DNA of 64,000 nt. Source: Otis tarda (taxonomy: Eukaryota > Chordata > Aves > Otidiformes > Otididae). Where the stretch lies: the NCBI GenBank assembly GCA_026413225.1, contig CM048552.1:207899553-207963552 (forward strand), given 5' to 3'. Below, one piece after another: positions 1 to 11,238 of this stretch (position 1 is its first letter; each line of letters starts with the position of its first letter). The notes under the pieces are model-generated. The model did no database searches and was not told the origin of the DNA. It worked only from the letters and a program-made list of their open reading frames with translations. The position numbers were made by a program, and so were the translations under genes.

Positions 1-124
1 ATGAAAAGCAGTATGTGTCCTACACTGTTGACTTGATTCAGGCTTTGGACCTTGAAGCACGTGACATTTTCTTTTAAAAACAATGAGGGAAGCATAATCT
101 AATGGAAGATATCTAGAATGAATA

Positions 125-1005
125 CAGAACTGGTTATACAAGAGTAGTGAGAGAGTAGTTACGACCGGATTCCTAACAAACTGGAAGGACGTACTAAGCG
201 GTACTCCAGAAGGACTTCTCCTGGATGTCCACTACTCAGTAATTTCAGTAGTGAGAAAGGTGACAGAGCAAAAAGCCTATTATATTTGCAGATAATACCA
301 AGCAGAAAAGGGCTAAAAGTGGAAGAAACTGGCTCAGAAAAAAATAGGATGCCATTAATTGATCGTGTGTGCATTATATACATGTGGAAACAATTAACTA
401 CACAAATACAAGATAACAACTGTGGAGAGTCAAAAAACAAAAGGTGCTTTGGGGGTTAGAGGAAAGGCTGCAACCTGCAAAACCTGAATGAATTCTCTTG
501 CTTTATCAGGTTCATCAGCTGAAATAAATTGTCTTACGCATCACACTTCAAGGGAAATCAGAACAGAGCAATGAGATTTATTGGCATTGGAAAGTCTGAA
601 ATAACTGGGGTTGTTCAGTCTGGGAGGAATCTGGGAGGATGTGCTAAGTCTTGGCTACTTAAGTTTGCGACAAAGTGAAGGGAATAATTTGTTTTCCTCA
701 ACAGCTGTAATGGACAGGAGAAAAAGTAACAGACCAAAGTTGCACCAAGATATCACAGAATCATAGAATGGTTTGGGTTGGAAGGGACCTTTAAAGGCCA
801 TCTAGTCCAACCCCCCTGCCAGAAGTAGGGACATCTTCAACCAGATCAGATCACTCAGATATCCTCAAATTAGATTCTCGAAAAATCTTGTGATAAAAAT
901 GGCTAAGAACATAATAGATTGTTTAAGGATGTCATGGACTCTCCATTCCTGGAGATTTTAATGAATAAGTTAGTCAGATACTTGACATGAATGGAGGGAA
1001 AATTA
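125..1005 (+). mobile_element. Ancient CR1/L3-like LINE, 3' part, interrupted
   Basis: This is a strongly decayed LINE remnant running from the reverse-transcriptase domain into the 3' region. At 182-226 one frame reads WKDVLSGTPEGLLLD, resembling the [15 protein letters not shown] block of CR1 reverse transcriptase. At 282-302 another frame reads IFADNTK, the counterpart of the catalytic FADDTK motif with the second aspartate changed to asparagine. Further on, 605-750 resembles the CR1 segment with 'GTTGTTCAGTCTGG' and 'GACAGGAGAAAAAGTAAC', and 862-1005 resembles the 'TCTCCATTCCTGGAGATTTT' stretch typical of old CR1/L3 3' ends. The motifs lie in different frames, so frameshifts have accumulated. 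A younger CR1 tail splits it at 755-856. The 5' limit is approximate. Assignment to CR1/L3 is from remembered family sequence, not an alignment. Confidence 0.7.
755..856 (-). mobile_element. Young CR1 3'-end fragment, nested
   Basis: About 100 bp of the CR1 3' end in reverse orientation. It begins with the reverse complement of the ATTCTATGATTCT tail (CAGAATCATAGAATGG) and continues through the conserved 'GGAAGGGACCTTTAAAGGCC' and 'CATCTAGTCCAACCCCCCTG' blocks. It sits inside the older plus-strand LINE. The 7-bp sequence AGATATC occurs on both sides (748-754 and 857-863), as expected of a target-site duplication. The insertion is 5' truncated and carries no coding sequence. Confidence 0.9.
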
Positions 1006-4000
1006 CACCATCTCTCAGGATTTCTCTAAATTATTTTATTCTATATTAAGCGATTAAAAAATTCAGATAACACTTAAATGTTCTCACATATCCAAAGCTT
1101 AAACCAACTACAGAACGTTATTAAGGGAGAAGGAAACACGGAGATCCTCCAGAGCTGTTCTGAAGGTTTCTTTGTCCTACTAACAGGGAAGTGTCACTGC
1201 AGTGAATGAGGATCCAGAAGGGACTCTCAGTCTGAAGGCACTGCTCCACCCAGGTCAACCCTTGGTTCCTTTAGATGTTAACTTTGAATTCCCCCGGTTT
1301 TTGTTAGAGTTTCTTTCACTTGTTAAAGTTACAAATGTAACCATTTGCCCCCCTAGCATAAAATTTGTGTTGCCCTCATTTTAAATTTAGATAGCAAGCT
1401 CAATGTACCTTCTTGTCCCTGAAAATATGAAGTCAAAAAACAATGGTGTGGCAAAAAAACTTTCACATGGCTCAGTTCCAGCAGGTCTGGGAACAGAAGG
1501 TATTGGATTGTGTTTGTTATCCAAAAGCAAAGGTCAGTTTTGGAGCTTAACTTCATGAAGAAAAAGTATAGGTGATGTCCAGCGCCTCTCAGTTATGGGC
1601 CAACAGAAGAGGCACAACCAGATAAATAAATCCATGTGGCCACAACACACACCTGGGGAAGGGACACAACTGCCCTAGCTGTGAAACGCAACCGAGGGAC
1701 GCCTGTAGAAGGGCCAGAAAGCACATCTGCCACTACTTTGGAGTTTGATAAAAATACACAGCCAACAGGAATTAACTGTTCTACTTGTTTGTGCCAGGTA
1801 CTTTTTCCAAAGCCAATATTTCATAAGAAATGATGTCAACCGTGACTGATAGACAAAGGACTCTGAGCATGGAGATGTGGGCCGTGTTTGTACCCATCCC
1901 AGTTAAGCAGGCCACCCTTTCTCTCCTTTTGTTGCGAGTTTTCTTGCACAGAGCGCTTCAGGAGACATTTTACCTCTGAATCGTGCTTCTGAGAATGGTT
2001 TTTATAAGGCTTTAGTAAGAATAAATCAACGAACAGAATTTCCAGCGACATGTGTCATTAATTCCATCAGAAGTGCCAAGATGAGCAAATTAAAGAGAGT
2101 AATACGCAAAGGCAACTTTTGGTCCACCTGACCTGCTAATACTACACATTTTAACGGGAAAGGAGGAAAATCAGCGCACAAAGGATTTGCACCATGAACT
2201 ATTCCTTCAGCCCTGAAGGCTTTCCAGTGACAAAGTTCAGTTTACAGTAATTCCAGGATGTTTGGATTGTTTTCCTCAGGGGATTACATTTCTCCATCTA
2301 TCTCTCCCCAAGCCACGACTTGTCTTTTTGCTTTGCTGCACCTGATGCTGACTCACAGACTGCTCTGGATGCTGCAAAGCCATGAAAGCAGATTAGACAA
2401 GGTTGCTTAATTTTTAATTTGCGGTAATTAGGTGGAGACTAATCCAAGTTCTAGTGGCGTGTTCTTGGCAGCTTTTTACCACTTTAATAGATTCATCAAT
2501 GCTATGTAAACAATTTTACAGACTTCATATAGCAGATGGCAGTTCTTGGACCGGTATCATTTTGAGTGTTTACAATAAAGTTATAAAATGTACTTCATGC
2601 AGAAGCCAACTGTGGAAAAAAATGGTTACGGTTTCAATATTTCACTTGCAGTCCAGCAAGTAACTACAGCAATAGCTTTACATTAGTACAACCACCACAA
2701 GTCCACAAAACTACACTTACGTTGGGAGTTATTATTATTATAAAGTATTAATAAATATTAAGATATTACTAAGTGCGTGAACCAGGCAGTGTGTACCATC
2801 TGCATGGTCATTCAGCCTACCAATGACTTTATTTTAGGTTTAATTTTATTCATTATTTTCCACCAGCTCCTGGGATACAACATTGTCTAGTATTATACAT
2901 GTTTGATCCAAAAGATACTAATAGTTGAAGGTAAAAATAAATATGCATGTTAATAAAAATGGAAGAAATTAAAGGTTTACAAAATTAGGTAATTGTACAA
3001 ATGTGCAGATTCATGTCAAATTTTAAATATATACTCAGAGAAGACAAGTTTTTAGATAACTAAAAATAAATTGCTCTCTGACATGACTTAGGAAACCCTA
3101 GCACTTGTGAAAAGAGACGATTAGAACTGTAATCAACCAAGAGCTGACGTTCTCCAAAAAAAATGTGAAGAAGCCATGTTTTGAAATTATGTGTTTCAGT
3201 CCACAATACTGAGAATAAGGAAAGGATTCATGGCAGGGATTAGGATGCTACAAATCATATGGAACATATGAATAGGACTCTGTTTCCATGTATCAATAGG
3301 GGTTTAATTTCTGAATGAGAAACTTAATCAAGGGTACATTCTTTTGTAAAACACCCCACGGGTTTCCTAGAATACGCAGACTCGGTAACATCCTCAGCTC
3401 TAACTTTACTCAATGGGTTCTTAAAAAATCAACATTTTATTTAATGCTTAAAACAGTGAAAGATTGGAACTGATTCTTGAGGAGGATAATAAAAATAGAA
3501 ATGAAGTTCATGACAGGTAGAAAATTAAATTCTCCCATTCTACAAAGAAATATTTATCAAGAAGAACCAGTTGTAACATCTCTAAGTTTGCCACTCTGGC
3601 TGCTAGCTGAAATCAAGATTTCCCAGGAAAAAAACTAATCTTCCAACAGCTGGAACTCATCCTAGAGATACAAAATACATCACGTGCGAGTGAATTCCGC
3701 ACTCCAAAGCCCTAACCAGTGCTCTATACAAGCAACAAAACAAACAAAACCCAGAGGGAGCATTAACATCCCTGGTAACTGGTGTCTACTAATTGCAGAG
3801 CATCAGGACAGCATCAATAGGGAAGCGGAGATTGAATAGGATTGTCTGACAAATCCGCTGCTCTCAAACACTCCACATCGTATTCCTGACCCTGCAGGTC
3901 ACAACCTTTTGCTCCCAAGTCACTCATGCAAGGGGGGATAAAGAGGTTTAGCCCATTCTATTAAATCCTTGTAATTATTTGTTACAGTTTTAAGTCATCT

Positions 4001-4279
4001 AGCATTATACACACAGTAATTTGGTGAATCACACAGGCCCTTTTCAAGTGAAAATACAACAGACAAAATGGATGCAATTTAAAAGCCTTTGAGGTAGCCC
4101 AAAACTTTCTAAGGTTAATTACTTTTATATTTACCTGATTTGTCTGAATAGCAGACAAATTTGATATAATAGCCTCGAATTATGTCTAAACCAAACAAAT
4201 GTGAATTATTTCACAATAGAAGGACATCAGAAATTTATCTGAAGCTTAAATCTGCAACAAAGATGGGAAAAACACATAC
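1006..4279. other. Unannotated AT-rich sequence
   Basis: I recognise no repeat family, RNA gene or convincing exon here. The longest open frames are 60-71 codons, which is expected by chance. The stretch from about 2700 to 3080 is especially AT-rich. A 25-codon open stretch after a possible minus-strand acceptor near 3889 was considered and not accepted. Confidence 0.5.
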
Positions 4280-4340
4280 CGACCACGGCTGGGCCTGAAA
4301 AACAGGGTACCATCAGAGAGCAGCACAGTCACAAAGAAGT
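4280..4340 (-). other. Candidate exon, 61 nt, unconfirmed
   Basis: On the minus strand this segment ends at a good donor (TCG|gtatgtgt) and begins after a weak acceptor (ctctccgaag). One frame is open throughout and reads FFVTVLLSDGTLFFRPSRG. In that frame the segment starts with two bases that finish a codon. The candidate exon upstream in transcription (5005-5064) ends with one base, so the two would join in frame across a 664-bp intron. A stronger acceptor lies inside the segment (ccctgtttttcag), which would leave only 15 nt. I do not recognise the protein. Decoy exons are common in vertebrate introns. Confidence 0.2.
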
Positions 4341-5004
4341 CTTCGGAGAGTCAGTTTTCATTCTCAGATTTCACATCACTAACAGTCTGCTGTCAAATAT
4401 AATATTTCTTTTATGGTGTAATTTGGCTGAAACCTGCCAAATGCACTGTATAAAAATGATTACTTCACCTTATGAATCACTTTTCATCAACATACTTTTA
4501 AATACAGCTGTGAAACTTTTGTTCTAGAGAAAAACAATGATTTTACGTTGTTGATTTATCTGTGATGGACCCAAGGGTGGAGTCTGGGGATTTGGGATGT
4601 TTTCTTTTTTGTATTCATTTACTTGCTCAGTATTTTAAGTATAACTATTTATTTTATAAATACATTTCAAAATACATAACAATATGTTCATTTTTATCTT
4701 GCAAAACAACATTATATGGCAATCAGTGATGAATGTGTTTCACGATGTGCTTGCAAAAAGATTGACCCGTGGAAAGCAGCCAAGTGAGTTTTGGGGGAAA
4801 AAGTCCCACCTCCAGTCCAGAATATCACAATTCTGGATGTCATTAGGGAGTATGTTTTAGCTGTATTTATAATTCTACTGCTGATGGTGAGGTCTAAACC
4901 CCCTGGAGACATGTCCTCCTCTAGGGCCATGTCTTGCAGCACAGGCAGAAGTATCTACACTGACAGTTTGAAAGGACAAAACAACCAATGCCTGTCTTAC
5001 TCAC

Positions 5005-5064
5005 GCCAAATCCTATTAAGTGTTTCATTAATTCTTTCCTCATTTTCAAATTCGTGCTCCATCC
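5005..5064 (-). other. Candidate exon, 60 nt, unconfirmed
   Basis: Minus-strand segment with strong signals on both sides: a pyrimidine-rich acceptor (tattttcttctggcccatag) and a near-consensus donor (GGC|gtgagtaag). Two frames are open. One reads MEHEFENEERINETLNRIW with two leading bases and one trailing base, which matches the phase needed by the candidate at 4280-4340. The other reads GWSTNLKMRKELMKHLIGFG. Neither suggests a known family to me. The splice signals are better than average, but an isolated 60-nt match is weak evidence for a gene. Confidence 0.25.
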
Positions 5065-5425
5065 CTATGGGCCAGAAGAAAATATGTACACGAAAGTTTA
5101 GCATATAAGGAGCAGAGGAAAGTTCATTACAAGCAATTTGCACCATTAATAGCTGCAGTGCTTTCTGAGCTGTTCCAGAAAATGTTCCCATAGGGGTTTA
5201 TTTTCATGTTTACAACGTGGACACAATGACACTATTTAAAAGATCTTCTCTGGAAGGCAATCCTCCAAAACATTGTGTATTCCTATTCTCAGTGCAAATA
5301 TTCCAGAGCTAAGAGGCTTCTTGACACAGGCAAGCAATGTTGATGTCCAGGAGACTCAGGAACTCTGTAGGTACAACTCTTGACAAAGCAGCACATGCCC
5401 TGAAGCTTCAGAATATTTGTGTGGT
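5065..5425. other. Unannotated sequence
   Basis: Unique-looking AT-rich DNA between the candidate minus-strand exon and a CR1 fragment. I see no repeat, RNA gene or regulatory element. Confidence 0.5.
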
Positions 5426-5857
5426 CAAGTCCAGAGGACTGGAGTACCTCTCCTATGAGCACAGGCTGAGAGGGTTGGGGCTGTTCAGCCTGGAGAAGAG
5501 GAGGCTCTGGGGAGACCTTATAGTGGCCTTCCAGTACCTAAAGGGGGCCTACAGGAAAGATGGGGAGAAACTCTTCAGCAGGGCCTGTTGTGACAGGATG
5601 AGGACTAATGGTTTTAAACTAGAAGAGGGTATATTTAGATTAGACAGAAGGAAGAAATTTTTACACTCAGGGTGGTGGAACACTGGCACAGGTTGCCCAG
5701 AGAGGTGGTGGATGCCCCATCCCTGGAAACATTCAAGGCCAGGTTGGACGGGGCTCTGAGCAACCTGATCTGGTTGGAGATGTCCCTGCTTCTTGCAGGG
5801 GGGTTGGACTAGGTGGCCCTTAAAGGTCCCTTCCGACCCAAACCATTCCATGATTCT
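5426..5857 (+). mobile_element. CR1 LINE fragment, 3' end with ORF2 tail
   Basis: A 5'-truncated CR1 of about 430 bp that keeps the end of ORF2 and the 3' untranslated tail. One frame reads [20 protein letters not shown] and later [20 protein letters not shown], the conserved C-terminal region of CR1 ORF2. The 3' part has the usual 'GAGATGTCCCTGCTTCTTGC' and 'GGTCCCTTCCGACCCAAACC' blocks, ending in a short TGATTCT tail near 5857. About 23 bp that normally precede 'CTGGAGTACC' appear to be missing near 5437. The coding remnant is too short to be functional. A same-family fragment in opposite orientation lies 1.1 kb downstream, so the two form an inverted pair. Confidence 0.95.
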
Positions 5858-6952
5858 AAATGGGTAACGTGGGTTGTAGAACGCCATTCCTCACATGGAA
5901 GGCACATCAAGACACAAGAGGCTCTGTAGTGACAGTGTCAAATAAGAAGACCGAGTAATCCTGCACCTCTGCATTAAACCTGCTAGTTTGTCAAGACATG
6001 TTTCTTCGTGTTAAGAAACTGTGACGAGAAATGCACATGCGCACTCCAGAGTTGGTGGTGTTTTGTATAATGAAGCTGTAGAGACAGATGATGGAGAGAT
6101 GACATCTTTTCCTTCTCTTCTCAGATTTATGTTGCGCTCCTGGAGAACTCAGATTCTCTTACTGGACATTAATGTTGCCCAGCCTGTTTTCTGAGGTATG
6201 TATACAAGCTTTTTCTGTTGTCCCATCACTGTGGAATTTGTATGATTCCAAACAGTAACTTAACTTCAAAATCGATATTGAAATAATATTTCCAAACTAA
6301 TTTAAATTCAGAATTAACAATAGCCATCAACTTTTTACTCTGATACTTCAAAGTATGCCAGAAGTTTTTATACCAGACTATTCTGATTCTATGAGTCTAT
6401 TTATTCACTCCGTGATCAAAAACTGAACTAAACGTTTTCTGAGCTCAATAAATGATACCTCCCACCACGAAACACATCAACACAATTTTTTTCTTACGTT
6501 TAAATACAACTGAATTATATTCTTTTAAAGAAGATCACACTTCATCACTGAAGACAGCAAACAGGACCACTCCCTCTTTTCCCTCCCTTGGGTCAGCACA
6601 GAGAAGCCTGTACTCTGCTTCAGTTAACTCCTTCTTTTATAGTCCCCTGATGAGAGGAAGGGTTTAAGAAGTAAATATGATCTTATGTGTGCTTTCAGCA
6701 TTAGGCTGAATTTCAGTCAGAGAAAGAGGGGTTTTTTTTTATTCATCAATGAAATAAAAAATAGTATAGCAGTTTCTGTATGTTTTTAATTGAGCTGAAT
6801 TATTTTTATGAGAGTGGATCAATTCTTGAATTAATTTGGCATCTTGAGTCAGCTGTATTTTTTCATGTCCTGTACAACTTAGATTTTGAGTATCTGCATA
6901 CAGATAGCATTTTATTGCTATTTACCTAGCTTCCCAGACCATCATAGCACAT
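5858..6952. other. Unannotated AT-rich sequence
   Basis: No recognised repeat or exon. Open frames do not exceed about 71 codons (6452-6667, plus). A T-run lies near 6731-6740. Confidence 0.5.
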
Positions 6953-7149
6953 CACAGAATAATTTGGATTGGAAAGGACCTTTAAAGGCCATCTAGAAGA
7001 AGCAAGGACATTTCCCACCAGACCAGGTTGCTCAGAGCCCCGTCCAACCTGGCCTTGAATGTTTCCAGGGATGGGGCATCCACCACCTCTCTGGGCAACC
7101 TGTGCCAGTGTTCCACCACCCTCATCACAAGAAATTTTTTCCTTATATC
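6953..7149 (-). mobile_element. CR1 LINE 3'-end fragment
   Basis: Reverse-oriented CR1 3' end starting at CACAGAATAATTTGG and running through the 'GGACCTTTAAAGGCCATCTAG' region, the 'TTTCCAGGGATGGGGCATCC' block and 'CTCTGGGCAACCTGTGCCAG' to about 7149. About 15 bp (the usual C-rich run after CATCTAG) are missing near 6996, and the terminal tail repeat is reduced to one degraded unit. On the minus strand a frame across it reads IDIRKKFLVMRVVEHWHRLP, the very end of CR1 ORF2. It is 5' truncated soon after. Confidence 0.93.
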
Positions 7150-7356
7150 AATGGTTAACTTCTCCTCTCCCTTCAAGTTTTTTGTTTCACAAAGGAATTT
7201 TTCTTCTTTTTCTATTAATAGTTTGGGGGAAAAAAAGAAAGTAAGTTGTACTGAGAAGGCTGCACATAAACAGTTAGGCCTTTTTAGAAACAGAAAAGAC
7301 ACCAGGACCTTTAAATGTCCTTTAATATTGACCATGCAAGTTTTAAGGCATTTTGA

Positions 7357-7833
7357 TCATCCATATTCAACTCCTCTAGCTATGATAAGCAACAGAAGAG
7401 CAGCAAGGTTCTTGAACACCAGTGAGGTTAAATAAGTTATCTTTTTCTCATTAATAGTTAAATCAACAAGTTTTTCCAGGAGCAAACAAGTGCACTGAGC
7501 CTGATTTCCTAGTAATTTGCACAGCAAGCATATTCCAAGGGTGTAACAGCCTGGTGCACTCTCTGGGGTCTGCAAAGGCTCGGGTTCACCCAGCAGCCTG
7601 CAGTCATCTGTCTTGCCTACACAGCTGCTTAGTTTCATGGAAAGAAAAAAAAGCAAAATTCCCTGGATCTTTGGGACCTTCACGCTTTTGCAACTATGAC
7701 CAAAACCGGCTCTTGGGTTCAAAGGTTCCTGGGAAGGAGACTGGCAGAAAGACAAGACAGTGTTGTTGCAAACATCCTCCTCCTTTGGAAACCAGGCGAA
7801 ACACGGCTGCGGGGTCAGGGTTTCACTTGACAA
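7357..7833 (-). other. Unassigned open frame, 158 codons
   Basis: This is one of the longest non-repeat open frames in the window, in a locally GC-richer patch. A second frame of 114 codons is open on the opposite strand (7554-7898), suggesting that base composition rather than selection keeps stops away. The product is cysteine- and leucine-rich with no domain, signal peptide or family motif I recognise. A run of about 158 codons is expected once or twice by chance in a sequence this size and composition. I list it only as a place to check. Confidence 0.12.
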
Positions 7834-8347
7834 ATATACACGAGGTTTTGCACTTATCTCCCCCGACAGAAATTATGTCTGTTAAAAGGCTAACGTGAAA
7901 AAGATGCACTTAAGAAAAACAAACTCTCCCTGCATCTTATCTTTTTCACATCTCATCATCTGTTTTTGTGGGAAGTTTCTACTAACATATGTTCACAATA
8001 AGATTTTCAGAAGTTGCATATTAAACTCAATCCATTATCTGTTGAAATGGAGACTCTCATAAATAATTTTTTTACCTCATTTTTTCTTCAGACTGCCTCA
8101 ACCCGTAGGCACAAAGCAGCTTAATTTTAAATCCACAGTGAATTTGAAAATCACACTATCTGTTGCTTAGAAACTAATTAAATGAGCAGTCTTAAAACTT
8201 ACAGAAGATATTTTTCTAAACAAATATAGCAAGTATAGTGATCTGTCACAACAACAAAAATGATACAAAGTGACACAAAAATGCCATAGTTTGATTGCCA
8301 CAAATTTCCTAAATCAAGGCTTTAGTAAGTACGATAATTTGACCTGC

Positions 8348-8379
8348 TTTATAAGATACTTTTATAAGTATCTTATAAA
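8348..8379. repeat. Perfect inverted repeat, 14-bp arms
   Basis: Arms TTTATAAGATACTT (8348-8361) and AAGTATCTTATAAA (8366-8379) are exact reverse complements with a 4-base TTAT loop. The stem stops at C8347/A8380. It may be a small mobile-element relic or a chance palindrome in AT-rich DNA. No flanking duplication is obvious. Confidence 0.85.
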
Positions 8380-8566
8380 AACCCACACTTTGTAACACAT
8401 CTATGCAAAACACTGACTGTGGATGTGTATATAAACATATATAAACATTATAAACCAAATATAATCTACATTATAAACTATTCTTTAGTCCTTACCCTTC
8501 TCAGTATTAGTTTAAAAATTAAAACATTACACCAGCTTGCACATCAATGTCTATACATATAAATTT

Positions 8567-8586
8567 TTATATATATATATATATAA
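8567..8586. repeat. (AT)n microsatellite
   Basis: Uninterrupted AT dinucleotide run following a short T-run. Confidence 0.9.
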
Positions 8587-9053
8587 TTAATCACTTTACT
8601 GGAAACAAAATACTTATTTCTCCCAGCTGGGTCCCAATGAAATTTCAGGAACTATGACAGAAAGGAAAATTTGCTGTTTGGTGCTGTTCCCTGTTCATAT
8701 TGTTCAGAAATACTTTTGCTCAAGGTTAGGTTGGCTGAGAAAGAGCACATGAACTACTGCAGCATGAACCAGGCAGTCACAACATGACAGCAAACATCAT
8801 CAACATTCTCCATTTACAGATAAGTGCAGAATAAAATGGGAAGTGAGACGGTAAAGTATTAAGATTTGGGATATCCACATTTTTCTCATCTTTAAATGAG
8901 GTTCTCAATACGAGAGGAAACCTACCCTTTTTCCCCTGGTGATGTTTTCTAAAATGGAGAATATCCATTCTATCATCTATCGTCTGACATGGCATGCCAG
9001 AAAGGTGTGGAGTTCTACTGAACTTTGCCAAATTCTTCATGAATCACAATCAT

Positions 9054-9107
9054 CCACCATACATACATATAATATATATATTTACACACATACATACACA
9101 TACATCT
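9054..9107. repeat. ACAT/(TA)n compound microsatellite
   Basis: Imperfect mixture of CATA tetranucleotides, a short TA run and ACAC units. Confidence 0.85.
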
Positions 9108-10822
9108 TTTGTCTTGTCCTCTAGTAGAGGTACCTATCCTCAGGGATAGAATTCCTGTTAGATGCCATGCCCAGACTGTGGCAACCCAGAGACACGGCTG
9201 GAAAGAGACTGTATTGCAGGATCACGCCCTTCGTATTACAGGATCGTGTCCATCTTCTTGAATGTAATTATCCCAAGATTAAGTAAATCAAATTCTCAGC
9301 AAGGAACACCACATTTCTGATAGAAAAATCTTCTGCTGGGACATTATTCCAGAAATTCATCAGGCTTGCTCACTGTAGAGCCTTTCACTATGGAAGATAC
9401 GAAGGGAAAAGAAGGGAAAAGGGAAAAGAAAGGGAAATTAAAAGGCAGATCTCCTTTTCTATGCCTGTGGCATTCAGCTGGACTCAGGCAGGCAGTTCAA
9501 GACTAAGCTGAATCTGTTTAGATTTAAGAGACGTAAAACACGACTTCAGATCCAGGTGGTCCATGTAATGTCCAGGAATATATGAACCGGCTCATCTTCA
9601 AAATAATATTTTTCTGATTTCTTTTCCTCAACTAATAAATTATATCCACTTTTGCAATAAAATCACAGCATAGTGTCTGATAACCCTGTTCCTCTACAAA
9701 CACTGCTGGGTATATCACCGATATCCACGTGACTCTTCAATTCAAAATACTGGGATCACTTTATTAAAACTATTACAGATAAAACTTTTTAAACAGATCG
9801 AAAACCTAATATTAATCATGTCTTAAGAAAAAAAAAAAAAGCCAGTTCTCCATCCGTAAAATTAGATGTATATGACATGCAGACCATATTTTTTAGCCAG
9901 AACTCTGCTGAAGTCAGAAGAAATCTGACAAGGCAGAGAACAGCTGTAAAACTGAGCTGAACAAATCAATGTATCAAGCTACTGTCTTCTGTAAAACTTC
10001 TCCTGTGACAAAATCAGATTTTCAATAAAATGAACACCCATATAGTGCATCTCACAGTTCCTCAAGCTCAGTCAACATTTCACAAATTCTTAACTTTAAC
10101 ATACAATTAATATTCAATTGAATCCAATCTTGGCAAGTCATAGAACACCTCTGATTGTGTATCTCAAAAATTTATTGATTAGTCTGAATTTTTATTTTCT
10201 ATTTTCTATTTCCCAATTACATCTGATTTTTACACAATTGTTAAGAACAAGTAAGTATTAAGAGAATATTTTATTTTCCTGTATATGAGATATGAGATAT
10301 TTCAATGGTAAATATGCTAAATACAGTATTTCATTTTCTGAGACCAAAATCCCCAGTATGCCAGCTTTAACTTTGTGGTAAGCATCCACATTAATCCATT
10401 CAAATACCGTGTCACTTGACACGCACTGCCCAAACATTATGTGTAAAGAAACACTGTCACAGTCACCCGGTTTGAGAAAAAATAAAGAAAATCTGTTGAG
10501 GAATGGGGAGAGAACTAATCAAAAATATGATTTCTTCTGCAAGTCTGGCATCAACACATGTATTTCTTGTGCTGCATCTTTTCACCATCAAACATTAACA
10601 GGTTGTCTCACCCAAAAGTTTTCAAGCAGCTTTAAAACCCAAACAATTTCAGTTTAAATGAACCAGAACATCACTTGCTAATATACCTGATCTCTAACAA
10701 CACAGAACCCGCTAGACATCCACCAACACATGCCACTGCGGAGACCAGAGCAGATGCGCTGTTGCAAGCGGGACTCCAGTTGAGCCTAACAGACAACTCT
10801 CTCTGGACACCATGACCTGAAC

Positions 10823-11238
10823 TCCACCACCCTCATTGTAAAAATTTTTTCCTTATATCTAATCCAAATCTGCTTCCTTCTGTTTTAAAACCATTACCTC
10901 TCATCCTACCACAACAGGCCCTGCTGAAGAATTTCTCCCCTTCCTTCTTGTAGGCCCCCTTTAGGCACTGGAAGACCGCTATCAGGTCTCCCCGGAGCCT
11001 CCTCTTCTCCAGGCTGAACAGCCCCAACTCTCTCAGCCTGTCCTCATAGGAGAGGTGCTTCAGCCCTCTGTTCATCTTCGTGGCCTCCTCTGGACTCTCT
11101 CCAACAGGTCCACGTCCTTCTTGTGTTGGAGGCTCCAGAACTGGACACAGTACTCCAGGTGGGGTCTCACCAGAGCAGAGTAGAGGGGCAGAATCACCTC
11201 CCTTGACCTGCTGGCCACGCTTCTTTTGATGCGGTCCA
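10823..11238 (-). mobile_element. CR1 LINE internal fragment lacking its 3' end
   Basis: Reverse-oriented CR1 ORF2 tail of about 415 bp. The minus-strand frame reads [20 protein letters not shown] and [20 protein letters not shown], the conserved C-terminal part of ORF2. Upstream of that, a different frame corresponds to the '[17 protein letters not shown]' region, so at least one frameshift is present. Unusually for CR1, the low-coordinate side starts at 'TCCACCACCCTCATTGTAAA' and lacks roughly the last 200 bp including the ATTCTATGA tail. A later deletion probably removed the 3' end. It is non-functional. Confidence 0.93.

Larger units (their letters stand above)
7150..10822. other. Unannotated AT-rich sequence with microsatellites
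   Basis: Apart from the open frame at 7357-7833 and the hairpin and simple repeats listed separately, I see nothing assignable. A purine-rich GGGAAAAGAA-type tract lies at about 9401-9437 and an A-run at about 9829-9841. Confidence 0.5.

Noticed and set aside
3813-3889. Minus-strand 25-codon terminal exon after a tgacctgcag acceptor
   Set aside because: The pyrimidine tract is poor and an open stretch of 25 codons carries little information.
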